The notes: generated by a model not told the origin, from the sequence alone. A DNA stretch of 64,000 nucleotides from Phenylobacterium montanum (GCF_018135625.1 NZ_CP073078.1:3752501-3816500), one strand, 5' to 3'. Positions 1 through 9,048 are shown, numbered from the stretch's first letter. Translations and numbers: made by a program.

Positions 1-244
1 TGTGCTGGTCGACGATCACGGTCGCGGTCCCCGTATAGAGCGGGAACCACAGTTGCATGGCGATGGTGACGGCGATGGCCAGGGCGAACACGGCCGCGGC
101 CACGATGGTGAAGGTCGTCTGACGGCGCCGGAACAGCGCGATATATTTCTGCAGGTCCAGGGTCGGCGCGGCCGGCTTCACATTGTCCAGCAGTCCGGAC
201 AGGCTTTGCCTGGCGACGAGGCCTTCGGGCAGGTGCGTGTTCAT
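1..244 (-). CDS. Wzz/GumC-type polysaccharide chain-length protein, N-terminal fragment
   Basis: This is the N-terminal 81 residues of a leftward gene that runs off the left window edge; it starts at ATG 244. The fragment has a short cytoplasmic head with a basic stretch (YIALFRRRQ), then one membrane segment at about residues 46-63 (VAAAVFALAIAVTIAM), followed by a periplasmic start ending in TATVIVDQ. That layout is typical of Wzz/GumC/Wzc-type polysaccharide co-polymerases, which sit in the inner membrane and control chain length or export of exopolysaccharide. The divergent neighbours make nucleotide sugars, which fits. The domain beyond the edge cannot be seen, so a fused tyrosine kinase is possible. 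Confidence 0.7.
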   Translation of the reverse strand, partial: MNTHLPEGLVARQSLSGLLDNVKPAAPTLDLQKYIALFRRRQTTFTIVAAAVFALAIAVTIAMQLWFPLYTGTATVIVDQH

Positions 245-564
245 ACGTCGTGACTACTCCAGACCGACTGACCACGAGGTAAACGCCCTTAGGGTCTAGC
301 CGTAGCCTATGCGCGCTACGGTGGGAAGCCGGCAATAGCTTACGTTAGCGAGCCGGGCGATCCGGCCCATGCTGCACAGGTCAGGTCCGACATTGTGCAA
401 CGCAACACGCATTAGCAGCATCGCCGGGTCAATTGAACCGTCCCGGCGGCAAGAACCGCGCCAGGGCGGGTACATTTCTGATGGAACGCACTACGCTGTA
501 GCTGGTTTCTTCATTCCCGGCAGTTTATCAGGCGGGCGCCGGGGAGACAGACATCGGAGCTTTC
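245..564. other. Divergent intergenic region with a 7-bp inverted repeat
   Basis: This 320-bp gap separates the leftward Wzz-type gene from the rightward sugar-nucleotide genes and must hold both promoters. A perfect inverted repeat CCGTAGC (300-306) / GCTACGG (315-321) with an 8-nt spacer lies about 56 bp upstream of the leftward start and could be an operator. A GGAG ribosome-binding site lies at 556-559, five bases before the ATG at 565. I found no convincing -35/-10 pair and no coding potential. Confidence 0.4.
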
Positions 565-2067
565 ATGTTCGCTGCGCCACGCGCCGACCTTGCCGCCAAT
601 ACCCTCGCCTATGAAAACACCCCCCTGGTGAAGGCCACGGGCTTTCGCGAATACGACGCCCGCTGGCTGTTCGGGCCGGAAATCAATCTCTTGGGAATCC
701 AGGCTCTTGGCCTGGGCCTCGGGACCTACATTCACGAGCTGGGCCAGTCGAAGATCGTGGTTGGCCACGACTTCCGCTCATACTCCCTGTCGATCAAGCA
801 GGCCCTGACCCTGGGCCTTCTGGCCGCCGGCTGCGAGGTGCTGGACATCGGCCTGGCCCTGTCCCCCATGGCCTATTTCGCCCAGTTCGACCTGGACGCC
901 CCGTGCGTGGCCATGGTCACGGCCAGCCACAACGAGAACGGCTGGACTGGCGTCAAAATGGGCGCCCAGCGCCCGCTGACCTTCGGCCCGGACGAAATGG
1001 GACGACTGCGGGACATCGTGCTGGCGGGCGCCTTCGTCGAGCGGCCGGGCGGCAAGCTGACCCGTGTCGATGGGGTGATGGAACGCTTCATCGCCGACGT
1101 CGCCGCGCGCCTGTCGCTGAAGCGGCCGCTGAAGGTGATCGCCGCCTGCGGAAACGGCACCGCCGGCGCCTTTGCGCCGGACGCCCTGCGCCGCATGGGC
1201 GTGGCCGAGCTGGTCGAGATGGACTGCGACCTCGACTGGAGCTTCCCCAAGTACAATCCCAATCCCGAAGATCACGTCATGCTCAAGGCCATGGCCGAAA
1301 AGGTGCGCGCCGAGGGCGCCGACCTGGCCCTGGGCTTCGACGGCGACGGCGACCGCTGCGGGGTGGTGGACGATGAGGGCGAGGAAATCTTCGCCGACAA
1401 GATCGGCCTGATGCTGGCCCGGGATCTGGCCCCCCTGCACCCGGGCGCCAAGTTCATCGTCGACGTCAAATCGACCGGCCTCTACGCCACCGACCCGATC
1501 CTTGCCGAGAACGGCTGCACCACGGTCTACTGGAAGACCGGCCACAGCTACATCAAGCGCAAGACCGCCGAGATCGGCGCCCTGGCCGGCTTCGAAAAGA
1601 GCGGCCACTTCTTCCTCGCAGGGGAACTCGGCCGCGGCTACGACTGCGGCCTGACCGCGGCGGCGGCGATCCTGGCCATGCTCGACCGCAATCCGGGCAA
1701 GAAGCTCAGCGACCTGAAGAAGGCCCTGCCCATCGCCTGGACCTCGCTGACCATGTCGCCTCACTGCGCCGACGAGGCCAAGTACGGCGTGGTGGACAAG
1801 GTCACCCAGGAATATCTCGCCCTGGCCGAGGCCAAGGGCCAGATCCTGGGCCGCGGCATCCGCGAGGTGATCACGGTCAACGGCGTGCGCGTGGCGCTGG
1901 AGGACGGCTCCTGGGTGTTGGTCCGCGCCTCCTCGAACAAACCCGAGGTGGTGGTGGTGGTCGAGAGCACCCGCAGCGAGGACGACATGCGCGCCCTGTT
2001 CCGCCAGGAGGTCAAGCCGCGCCTGGCCGCCCACCCCGAGATCGGCGCCTACAACCAGGAGATCTGA
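565..2067 (+). CDS. Phosphomannomutase/phosphoglucomutase
   Basis: Cytosolic alpha-D-phosphohexomutase of 500 residues, interconverting the 6-phosphate and 1-phosphate of mannose and/or glucose for envelope polysaccharide precursors. Family motifs appear in order: the phosphoserine loop TASHNENGW with catalytic Ser121, the metal site DGDGDR near 259-264, the sugar-specificity loop GFEKSGHFF near 342, and the phosphate-binding loop RASSNKPEV near 454. The ATG at 565 has GGAG five bases upstream. galU follows after 7 bp, so the two are surely co-transcribed. Whether glucose or mannose is preferred (AlgC-like, ManB or Pgm) cannot be told from sequence alone, so no symbol is given. Confidence 0.9.
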   Translation: MFAAPRADLAANTLAYENTPLVKATGFREYDARWLFGPEINLLGIQALGLGLGTYIHELGQSKIVVGHDFRSYSLSIKQALTLGLLAAGCEVLDIGLALSPMAYFAQFDLDAPCVAMVTASHNENGWTGVKMGAQRPLTFGPDEMGRLRDIVLAGAFVERPGGKLTRVDGVMERFIADVAARLSLKRPLKVIAACGNGTAGAFAPDALRRMGVAELVEMDCDLDWSFPKYNPNPEDHVMLKAMAEKVRAEGADLALGFDGDGDRCGVVDDEGEEIFADKIGLMLARDLAPLHPGAKFIVDVKSTGLYATDPILAENGCTTVYWKTGHSYIKRKTAEIGALAGFEKSGHFFLAGELGRGYDCGLTAAAAILAMLDRNPGKKLSDLKKALPIAWTSLTMSPHCADEAKYGVVDKVTQEYLALAEAKGQILGRGIREVITVNGVRVALEDGSWVLVRASSNKPEVVVVVESTRSEDDMRALFRQEVKPRLAAHPEIGAYNQEI

Positions 2068-2074
2068 GGCCCGC

Positions 2075-2950
2075 ATGAGCCAGAAAATTCGCAAGGCGGT
2101 GCTGCCGGTCGCCGGCCTGGGCACCCGGGTGCTGCCCGGGGCCAAGACGGTGGCCAAAGAACTGCTGAATGTGGTCGACCGTCCGATCATCTCCTATGCG
2201 GTGGCCGAGGCGCGGGCGGCGGGGATCGAGCACTTCGTCTTCGTCACCGGCCGCGGTAAGCAGGCCCTGGAGGACTATTTCGACCACCATGTCGAGATGG
2301 AGGCCCAGCTGAGGGCCAAGGGCAAGACCGAGATCCTGGACGAGATCCTGGCCGAGTTGCCCGAGCCCGGTCAGATGAGCTTTGTCCGCCAGATGCAGCC
2401 GCATGGCCTGGGCCACGCGGTCTGGTGCGCCCGCGACGTGGTCGGCGATGAGCCCTTCGCCGTGATCCTGCCGGACATGGTGATGGACGCCCAGCCGGCG
2501 GCCCTGGCCCAGGCGGTCAAGGCGCATGAAAAGGTCGGCGGCAACCTGATCGTGGTCGAGCCGGTGCCCGAGAGCGAAACCCATCGCTACGGCATCGTCG
2601 CCCTGGAGCCCGGCGAGGGACGCCTGCGCCGCATGACCGGCATGGTCGAAAAGCCGCCCCAGGGAACCGCCCCGTCGAACCTGATCGTCTCGGGCCGCTA
2701 CATTCTGCAGCCGGAGATCTTCGAGATCCTGGAGACCCAGGAACGCGGCGCCGGCGGCGAGATCCAGCTGACCGACGCCATGGTCCGGCTGATGGCCGAC
2801 CAGCCGTTCCACGCCCTCGACTACGAGGGGACCACCTATGACTGCGGCGACAAGATCGGCCTCTTGCGCGCCAACGTGGCCATGGCCCTGAAGCGCCCGG
2901 ACCTCGGCGCCGCGGCGCGGGCGGCGGTGGAAGAGCTGTTGGGTCGGTAA
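2075..2950 (+). CDS. galU: UTP--glucose-1-phosphate uridylyltransferase
   Basis: GalU makes UDP-glucose from UTP and glucose 1-phosphate in the cytosol. The 291-residue protein has the normal family length. The N-terminal nucleotide-binding signature AGLGTRVLP (about residues 13-21) is followed by the KELL and VDRPIISYAV segments found in bacterial GalU. It lies between a phosphohexomutase (7 bp upstream) and galE (22 bp downstream), an arrangement that supplies glucose 1-phosphate and then turns the product into UDP-galactose. All three probably form one operon for exopolysaccharide or holdfast-type sugars. Confidence 0.92.
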   Translation: MSQKIRKAVLPVAGLGTRVLPGAKTVAKELLNVVDRPIISYAVAEARAAGIEHFVFVTGRGKQALEDYFDHHVEMEAQLRAKGKTEILDEILAELPEPGQMSFVRQMQPHGLGHAVWCARDVVGDEPFAVILPDMVMDAQPAALAQAVKAHEKVGGNLIVVEPVPESETHRYGIVALEPGEGRLRRMTGMVEKPPQGTAPSNLIVSGRYILQPEIFEILETQERGAGGEIQLTDAMVRLMADQPFHALDYEGTTYDCGDKIGLLRANVAMALKRPDLGAAARAAVEELLGR

Positions 2951-2972
2951 CCCTTCAAAGCAGGAGTCAATC

Positions 2973-3953
2973 GTGGAATCCATCCTCGTCGCCGGCGGGG
3001 CCGGCTATGTCGGCTCCCATGCCTGCAAGGCATTGGACCTGGCCGGCTATCAGCCCGTCACCCTGGACAACCTCGCCACCGGCCATGCCGACGCGGTGAA
3101 GTGGGGACCCTTCGTCCAGGCCGACATCCGCGACGCCGAGACCGTCCGGCGCACGGTGCGAGAGCATAACATCACCGCCGTGATGCACTTCGCCGCCTCG
3201 AGCCTGGTGGGCGAGTCGATGGTGAGGCCCGAGCTCTATTACGAGAACAACGTCATCGCGACCCTGCGCTTCCTCGAGGCGCTGACCGCCGAGGGGATCA
3301 GGCAGATCGTGTTCTCCTCCACCGCCGCCGTCTATGGCGCGGCCGAGGCCGAGCTGATCCCCGAGACCGCGCCCCTGGTCCCCACCAACACCTATGGCGA
3401 GACCAAGCGGGCGATCGAGGGCGCGCTTTCCTGGATGGCGCCGGTGCATGGCTTCAGCTGGGCGGCGCTGCGCTATTTCAACGCCGCCGGCGCCGACGAG
3501 GCGGCCGAGATCGGCGAGCGGCACGACCCCGAGACCCACCTGATTCCCAACCTGGTGCGCGCGACCCTGGGCACGGGCCCCGGCCTGAAGGTTTTCGGCA
3601 CTGACTATCCGACCCCGGACGGCTCGTGCGTGCGCGACTATATCCACGTGGCCGACCTGGCCGACGCGCACCTGGCGGCGCTGGCCTGGCTGCGCGCCGG
3701 CCCCTCGGGTCAGGGCCGGCCGTTCAACCTCGGGACGGGCAAGGGGCTTTCGGTGCTGGAGGTCGTCAAGGCCGGCGAACGGGTGCTGGGCAAGACCCCG
3801 CCGCACGAACTGGCCGGGCGACGCGCCGGCGATCCGCCGCGGCTGGTGGCCGATCCGTCCGCGGCTCAGACGGCCTTCAATTGGCGCGCGACCCGATCGG
3901 ACGCGGAAACCCTGATCCGCACGGCGGCTGCGTTCGAACGCACGCGGATGTGA
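2973..3953 (+). CDS. galE: UDP-glucose 4-epimerase
   Basis: GalE interconverts UDP-glucose and UDP-galactose using bound NAD. The start is GTG at 2973, chosen because CAGGAG lies six bases upstream and the Rossmann glycine motif GGAGYVGSH begins at residue 8. The catalytic YxxxK is Y141/K145 (TYGETK), with the upstream SSTAAVYG serine segment of extended SDRs. At 326 residues it has the usual GalE length. It closes the sugar operon and is convergent with a small leftward gene 30 bp away. Substrate could also include the N-acetylated sugars. Confidence 0.9.
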   Translation: MESILVAGGAGYVGSHACKALDLAGYQPVTLDNLATGHADAVKWGPFVQADIRDAETVRRTVREHNITAVMHFAASSLVGESMVRPELYYENNVIATLRFLEALTAEGIRQIVFSSTAAVYGAAEAELIPETAPLVPTNTYGETKRAIEGALSWMAPVHGFSWAALRYFNAAGADEAAEIGERHDPETHLIPNLVRATLGTGPGLKVFGTDYPTPDGSCVRDYIHVADLADAHLAALAWLRAGPSGQGRPFNLGTGKGLSVLEVVKAGERVLGKTPPHELAGRRAGDPPRLVADPSAAQTAFNWRATRSDAETLIRTAAAFERTRM

Positions 3954-3957
3954 TGAA

Positions 3958-3980
3958 CCTTCTCCCGCAAGGGGAAAAGG
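3958..3980. terminator. Imperfect hairpin between convergent genes
   Basis: CCTTCTCCC and GGGGAAAAGG flank a GCAA tetraloop immediately after the galE stop, with one bulge and one mismatch. It lies between convergent genes and may end transcription from galE. There is no long T-run, so the call is weak. Confidence 0.35.
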
Positions 3981-3983
3981 GAA

Positions 3984-4205
3984 CTACTCCCGATCCAGAA
4001 AGTCCGTCCGCCAGCTGGTCTGGAAAGCCTCGGCGACCTCGGCAGTCTCGAAGCGCACGTGGTGGATCACCTCGGCGCCGGCCGGTTCGGCCCAATGGAT
4101 GGTGAAGCCCTCGTCGTCGGCGAAGGTGCGGCTGTCCAGGAACCGGTGCAGGCTGCGCTTGAAGTCCGCGGAGGTCTCTGCGGGGGTCCTGATCTCGACA
4201 TCCAC
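3984..4205 (-). CDS. Small conserved protein of unknown function
   Basis: A 73-residue soluble protein with no signal peptide or membrane segment. The start is GTG 4205, preferred because AGGAG lies 7 bases upstream; an overlapping ATG in another frame gives no sensible protein, and a longer form from 4274 adds a Pro/Ser/Arg-rich shadow tail. Acidic and aromatic residues dominate (SRTFADDEGF, IHWAEPAG, HHVRFETAEVAEAF). The pattern recalls small stress-responsive alpha-beta barrel or antibiotic-monooxygenase-like folds, but no motif is decisive and I do not assign a function. Confidence 0.6.
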   Translation of the reverse strand: MDVEIRTPAETSADFKRSLHRFLDSRTFADDEGFTIHWAEPAGAEVIHHVRFETAEVAEAFQTSWRTDFLDRE

Positions 4206-4425
4206 GGCGCATCTCCTGTCGAAACAGAGGTCGCTTGGCGACGGGTTAGGCGGACTGCTGCGGCGATTTCGCACAGTCAGGCTGCCACAACTGGCGCATC
4301 TGGCAAGATCTGTGCCAGGGCCGAGTCGCAGTACGAGGATGATGCCTAGCAGCCGGGCGCCGCACGCCGCAAGTGTGCGGACTCTTCCGTTGTGACCCGT
4401 GGCGCAGGCGCCACGCCGGTCCGCT

Positions 4426-4821
4426 TCAGCGAGTCTCGCGAGGATCGAACCAGCTGCGAAACCGCTCGACCACGATCGGCGCCAGGGCGGCCAGGACGCC
4501 GCCGATATCCGCCTGCCCCGCCTCCACGGCCCAGGCGCGGTTCTGCGACGGAAGGACCCGCAGCAGCTCCAGCCCGACCGCGAACAGGGTCATGCCGAGG
4601 CCGACATGCATCAGCCTGGCGCGGGGCAGGGCGGCGCAGGCCATCACCGTGGCCACATAAAAAGCTGCGAAATGCTCCAGATGCCGGGAGAACAAAAGGC
4701 GCGGGACCCACCCCGCCGGCGCCAGGGCGGCGAAGCTGACCGCGACCAGGGAGATCAGGAATCCGAGCCGCGCGGCGACCGCCCAGGGGCCGTTGTCCGG
4801 GTAGTAGCTCAGGCGCTGCAT
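4426..4821 (-). CDS. VanZ-like family membrane protein
   Basis: A 131-residue inner-membrane protein with about four hydrophobic segments (near 16-37, 49-66, 70-88 and 105-118). The pattern LEHFAAFY in the second segment followed by GLELLRVLP and a polar stretch ending in DIGGVLAAL is the VanZ-like arrangement, in which a conserved acidic/His face lies in short helices. The biochemical role of VanZ-like proteins is largely unknown; the founder gives low-level teicoplanin resistance. It follows the aspartic protease gene by 22 bp and is probably in the same transcript. A perfect GTGGCGC/GCGCCAC hairpin at 4399-4414 lies just past its stop. Confidence 0.75.
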   Translation of the reverse strand: MQRLSYYPDNGPWAVAARLGFLISLVAVSFAALAPAGWVPRLLFSRHLEHFAAFYVATVMACAALPRARLMHVGLGMTLFAVGLELLRVLPSQNRAWAVEAGQADIGGVLAALAPIVVERFRSWFDPRETR

Positions 4822-4843
4822 CAGCGAGGCCCCATCCGGCGCA

Positions 4844-5881
4844 TCACAGCCGCCGCCAGCCTGGCGGAGTGTGGAACGTCACCTGCCGGCGGCCGAAATC
4901 CAGCTCCACGGCGTTGAAGTGGCGCAACACGTCGACCCCCACCAGGATCGAGGGCCGGGTGGACAAGCCCCAGATGTCGAAGGTGTGCAGGTCGGCATAG
5001 ACGGCGGAAAGGCCGGTCATCTTCAGGCCGCCGAGGCGCAGGCTGGGCAGGAGGCACAGGTCCCCCGGCGCAACCTGGCCGGTGGCGCTCAGGAGTTCGA
5101 CCTTGAGCAGCTTGGCCACCTGGTCCGGCTTGTGCTCCAGCATCTGCTTGTAGAGGGCCAGATTGGCGACGGTGTTCTGCGAGCCGGAATCGAGGAAGGC
5201 GGTCACCGGCAGGCCGCCCACGTCGGCGTCGACGATGATCAATTGCCCGCCACGATAGCGGGCCGGCACCCGCACCCCATCGCTGGTGTCGTCGCTGGCG
5301 AAACTCGAGGAACCGCGCAGGCGGTCGCCTCGGGTCACGGAAACGCCGTCGTAGGAAGGCCCGATCTCCAGCCGGTCGTCGTGAAAGTTCAGCACCACGC
5401 GGCGGTCGCCGAAGACGTCGACGCCCAAGAGGCCCTGGACGCCCAGGCTGTCCGCCCCGAGCGTGGGCAGGCGCAGCCGCCGCGACGTGACCTCGCCGAT
5501 GGTCAGGCGGTCGACCAGAACGACACGACTCTGCTCGGCGCCCAGTATGCCATGCACATCCTCCTCTCCCGCCGACGGCAGGGCGAGCGCTGCGGCGGTC
5601 TCGCTCGCCACCACCGACCGATTGGCGCCGGTGTCGACGACGAAGGTGAACGGGCCCTGGCGATTGAGCTCGACGCCCACCGACATGCGCCTGGCGGCGT
5701 CCTTGCCGGCCGCGATTAGCTCGGGCGAAGCGCCCTGGGGCAGGGGCGCCGGCGTGACTGGGGCGAGGTCCAGCATATTGACCTGAACCTGGACCTGCGC
5801 CGGGCGCGCCAGGACGGCGCCCCCGAGCAGGCTGGCGCCGGCTGCGGCCAGTACGCGCCGCCTATGCCACGACTGCTCCAG
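4844..5881 (-). CDS. Exported retropepsin-like aspartic protease, two catalytic motifs, probable CTG start
   Basis: Predicted periplasmic aspartic protease. Two active-site-like motifs, VVDTGAN and FLDSGSQ, sit in the two halves, each followed by a GVDV segment (GLLGVDVFG and LVGVDVLR), so one chain seems to contain both lobes of an active site normally made by a retropepsin dimer. The first ATG (5776) gives 310 residues with no signal. The same frame stays open upstream and encodes a basic, Tat-like signal (RRRVLAAAG, then LLGGAVLARPAQ). The only start there is CTG at 5881, six bases after a perfect AGGAGG (5888-5893), giving 345 residues. The function is clear at family level; substrate is unknown. 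Confidence 0.75.
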   Translation of the reverse strand: MEQSWHRRRVLAAAGASLLGGAVLARPAQVQVQVNMLDLAPVTPAPLPQGASPELIAAGKDAARRMSVGVELNRQGPFTFVVDTGANRSVVASETAAALALPSAGEEDVHGILGAEQSRVVLVDRLTIGEVTSRRLRLPTLGADSLGVQGLLGVDVFGDRRVVLNFHDDRLEIGPSYDGVSVTRGDRLRGSSSFASDDTSDGVRVPARYRGGQLIIVDADVGGLPVTAFLDSGSQNTVANLALYKQMLEHKPDQVAKLLKVELLSATGQVAPGDLCLLPSLRLGGLKMTGLSAVYADLHTFDIWGLSTRPSILVGVDVLRHFNAVELDFGRRQVTFHTPPGWRRL

Positions 5882-5961
5882 GGCTCGCCTCCTGTTTGCG
5901 GTCTTCGCCGCCCCTATGCTTTGAGTCGCAAGGATAGCGCCTTTTCCTGAGCAAAGAATAA

Positions 5962-5987
5962 CCGCCCGCGGAGGACTCCGCGGGCGG
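5962..5987 (-). terminator. Strong hairpin after the TonB-dependent receptor gene
   Basis: An 11-bp perfect stem (CCGCCCGCGGA / TCCGCGGGCGG) with a GGAC loop lies 65-90 bases beyond the receptor stop. On the minus strand it is followed by TTATTCTTTG, a modest T-rich tract. It separates the receptor gene from the protease gene. Confidence 0.65.
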
Positions 5988-6051
5988 TCGAGATTTTCGA
6001 CCTCAGGACCAGGACGCCGCGAACGGCGCCTGGCTGAGGGGTTTGTCCAGC

Positions 6052-9048
6052 TTAGAAGCTGGTCGAGATGCGGCCGTAGAAGAAGCGGCCGACGAAATCA
6101 TACGGACCGGCGATGCTGTTGCACTTACAGACCGCGTCGCTGTTCAGGAACGGCGGATCCTGGTCGGCGACATTGTCGATGCCCAGGGTCACGCGAGCCT
6201 TCTTCATGAAGCCGAAGTCACTGAAGGTATAGCTGGCGCTGATGTTGTTGTACCAGGTGTCCCCGATCTTGTTGCCCTCGGCGGGAGCCGAACCGTCGTT
6301 GTTGTGGGTCTGACCAATGTATTGGCCATCCCAGTGCGCGGTCCACGGACCCAAGTGATAGTCGACGGCGGCCGTACCCTTCCACCGGGGCTGAACGAAC
6401 TCGGCGCTGGTGTTGAACGTTCCGGCGTAGTTGTTGTTGGTGCCGTCGGGGTTCTGAGTCGAGTGCTTCATGAGATTGCTGATCTGCAGGTCGAAGCGGA
6501 ACGAGCCTGGGATCGGCAGCGTCAGATGGGCGGCCGCAGTGTCATAGTCGAATTGGTAGTCAATACCGCGCACCTTCTCCACCCCGAAGTTGACGTTCGG
6601 GCTGGTGATCTGGGTGATGCCGCCAGTAGCGGGGTTACGTGAGATCAGATTGCAGTAGAACTGGTTCTGAGCTGGGCCGTAGCAACCGTTGACCACTACG
6701 TCCGGCTGATTGCCGCCGAATCCACCGGTCAGGATCGCGTTGCTGATCCGGATATCATAGTAGTCGATGCTGAAGCTAAAGCCTTCGACCCATCGCGGGG
6801 TAAATACCACGCCGAGAGCGTACTGCTCCGAGAGTTCGGGCTTCAGCTTCGGATTGCCACCTTCCAGGACCTGTTGCTGGGTCGCCGATCCCTCGTCGTA
6901 CGCAGGCTGGAAGTTGGTCACCTTACCGGTTCCGTCGAGGGCACCAGTTACGCCGGCCAGCGCCTTGGCACAGTTGGAGCCTGCGCTAAGCACGCCAACG
7001 CCGATGTTCGAGTTGCCACTTGATGCGCCGAACGCGGAGCCACGGCTATCGCAAGGATCGCCATCGACCGGGAGGTCGCTGACGAAGTTGCCACCAAACA
7101 GTTCCGCGGTCGATGGCGCCCGGAAACCGGTCGAATAAGAGGCGCGGAAGCGGATGTCGCGGTCGACCTTATATTCGATCCCAACCTTATTGGTGAAGGC
7201 AGCGCCGAAGTTGGTGTAGTTATCGTAACGGGCGCTGGGGGTTAGGGTCAGGGACTCGATGAACGGCAGGTCCTTCAGCACCGGGATGTTCAGCTCGCCA
7301 AACACCGAGGCCACGTTGAAGCCGCCAGCAGTCGGGGCCGAGGCGTTGGGACCCCAGCCCTGTTGAACGATGTCGCTAGGCGTATTGCTCAGGAATTCTT
7401 GGCGGATCTCCCCACCGATCGATCCCTTCAGCTCGCCGGCAGGCAAGTCCCAGATCGGGCCGCTGATATTGGCGTAGCCATAGCTTTCCCGTGCATACGA
7501 AAGATCGATATTGTTGAAGGTCGCATAGGCGAGTTGGGCCGGTGTGAAGATATTGTTCGGGCCGCCGAGCCAGTTCGGCATTGTCACCGGAACCGTGCTC
7601 GCGGTGCCGTCGATCAAGGTGCCGGGTTTGCAACCGCCAGGAACGTCAACGCAGGCGATCTGGCCGGACAGCTGAGCGATGTGGTTGAAGTTACCTTCAT
7701 TCAGCGTATCGGCACGGTTATAGTTCTCCTGGAACACATAGCCGGCTTCCCAGTCGTACTTGTCGAACAAAGTCCCCTCGAATCCGGCGCGGACGCGATA
7801 GGTCTGAGAGTTCTGACGATAGGTCCGCGGACCGAACTGGTTTGGGGTGAGGTAGAAGAAGTGATTGTCGCTGGCGGCAGGGGCCGCGAAGCCCGCGCTG
7901 GTAAACACCGAGTCCGGCAGCTGGAAGCCCGGCCATAGCACGTTGGAGGTGCCCGGCTGGACCGTTGAAATATTGTCGCCCAGCAGCGGCTCGGGACGCA
8001 GCGCTTGGTTCGAATCACGGTTGGTAAAGAACCCGTCCATGATGAAGCGTAGATTGTCAGTCAGGTTATAGTGGGCGTTGAAGCTGATCTGCTTGCGGTC
8101 GAGCCCGCCGGTCAGAGCGTTCCAGTCGTTGCGACCGGCGTTCATCTTGACCTTGCCGACGTTCGGTAGGTACAGCAGCGACGGGTCGATGGCACCCCAA
8201 TTCACCGTGCCGTCATGTTTGTTGAGCTGCTGACCATTAGCCCACACTAGGCTACCGGATTCTTCCTGCAGGATGTCCAGCTGGCTTCGGTAGGCCGATC
8301 CACCTTCAGCTGGACTGCCGATATGCGGATCGATGGCCCAGTCGCGCTGCCATTGACCAATCGAATCTCGATGGTCCCAGTTCAGGCTGACCATCACGTT
8401 GCCGCGGTCGCTGTTGACGCCGATGGCGCCGCCGACGCTGTACACGGCACCGTCACCGTGGCCGCTCTCCCCATAGGAGGCGTCCATTTGCATGCCGCTG
8501 AAGTTCTTCTTGGTGATGATGTTGATCACGCCGCCGATGGCGTCGGCACCGTAGATCGACGAAGCGCCATCACGCAGCACCTCCAGGCGATCCACCATGC
8601 TGAGGGGTACGGAGTTCAAGTCGGGGGTAGACAGCGAACCGGAATAGACCGGCACCGTGCGCTGCCCGTCAATCAGCACAAGAGCACGCGCCGGGCCGAG
8701 GTTGCGCAGGCTAACTTCCGATAGGCCGACGCCGCCGTTGTTGCTGGCGTTGGACAAGCCGCCGGTGAAGTCGGCGCCGGTCATGTGCTGCAGCACTTCT
8801 TCGACCGAATCGGCCTTGGTCAGCGAAATCGAGGCGCTGGTGGCGACCGAGATCGGGCTGGCGCTGGTGGCGTTGCTCGCCCCCTTGATGCGCGTGCCGG
8901 TGACGATGATTTCGTTCGTGGTCTGAGCCGCCGCGGCGCCTTGGGCGGCCGGCGCCGTCTGCGCCGATGCGGCCGAAGCGGACAGCGCGATCGCCCCGCA
9001 AAGCACCGTAGACGCGAGCAGTGCCGCTCGCGTGGTGTTGATCTTCAT
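6052..9048 (-). CDS. TonB-dependent outer-membrane receptor
   Basis: A 998-residue outer-membrane transporter driven by TonB-ExbBD. Residues 1-29 form a Sec signal ending ASAASAQ. The following EIIVTGTRIKG segment is the typical start of the receptor (TonB-box/plug region), then the plug with VEEVLQHM and VLRDGASSIYGADAIGGVINI near 140-175. The rest is a long beta-barrel ending in an aromatic residue (GRISTSF), as outer-membrane insertion needs. Length and large extracellular loops resemble Caulobacter-type receptors for sugars or other organic nutrients more than classical siderophore receptors, but the ligand cannot be read. Its base usage is less GC-biased than its neighbours. Confidence 0.93.
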   Translation of the reverse strand: MKINTTRAALLASTVLCGAIALSASAASAQTAPAAQGAAAAQTTNEIIVTGTRIKGASNATSASPISVATSASISLTKADSVEEVLQHMTGADFTGGLSNASNNGGVGLSEVSLRNLGPARALVLIDGQRTVPVYSGSLSTPDLNSVPLSMVDRLEVLRDGASSIYGADAIGGVINIITKKNFSGMQMDASYGESGHGDGAVYSVGGAIGVNSDRGNVMVSLNWDHRDSIGQWQRDWAIDPHIGSPAEGGSAYRSQLDILQEESGSLVWANGQQLNKHDGTVNWGAIDPSLLYLPNVGKVKMNAGRNDWNALTGGLDRKQISFNAHYNLTDNLRFIMDGFFTNRDSNQALRPEPLLGDNISTVQPGTSNVLWPGFQLPDSVFTSAGFAAPAASDNHFFYLTPNQFGPRTYRQNSQTYRVRAGFEGTLFDKYDWEAGYVFQENYNRADTLNEGNFNHIAQLSGQIACVDVPGGCKPGTLIDGTASTVPVTMPNWLGGPNNIFTPAQLAYATFNNIDLSYARESYGYANISGPIWDLPAGELKGSIGGEIRQEFLSNTPSDIVQQGWGPNASAPTAGGFNVASVFGELNIPVLKDLPFIESLTLTPSARYDNYTNFGAAFTNKVGIEYKVDRDIRFRASYSTGFRAPSTAELFGGNFVSDLPVDGDPCDSRGSAFGASSGNSNIGVGVLSAGSNCAKALAGVTGALDGTGKVTNFQPAYDEGSATQQQVLEGGNPKLKPELSEQYALGVVFTPRWVEGFSFSIDYYDIRISNAILTGGFGGNQPDVVVNGCYGPAQNQFYCNLISRNPATGGITQITSPNVNFGVEKVRGIDYQFDYDTAAAHLTLPIPGSFRFDLQISNLMKHSTQNPDGTNNNYAGTFNTSAEFVQPRWKGTAAVDYHLGPWTAHWDGQYIGQTHNNDGSAPAEGNKIGDTWYNNISASYTFSDFGFMKKARVTLGIDNVADQDPPFLNSDAVCKCNSIAGPYDFVGRFFYGRISTSF

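Noticed and set aside
778-2190. Minus-strand frame of 470 codons over the phosphohexomutase gene
   Set aside because: Antisense shadow with His/Gly/Ala-rich composition; the plus-strand gene has all mutase motifs.
7979-7996. GGTTCGAATC segment that looks like a tRNA T-loop
   Set aside because: It is inside the TonB-dependent receptor coding sequence and no cloverleaf could be drawn around it.
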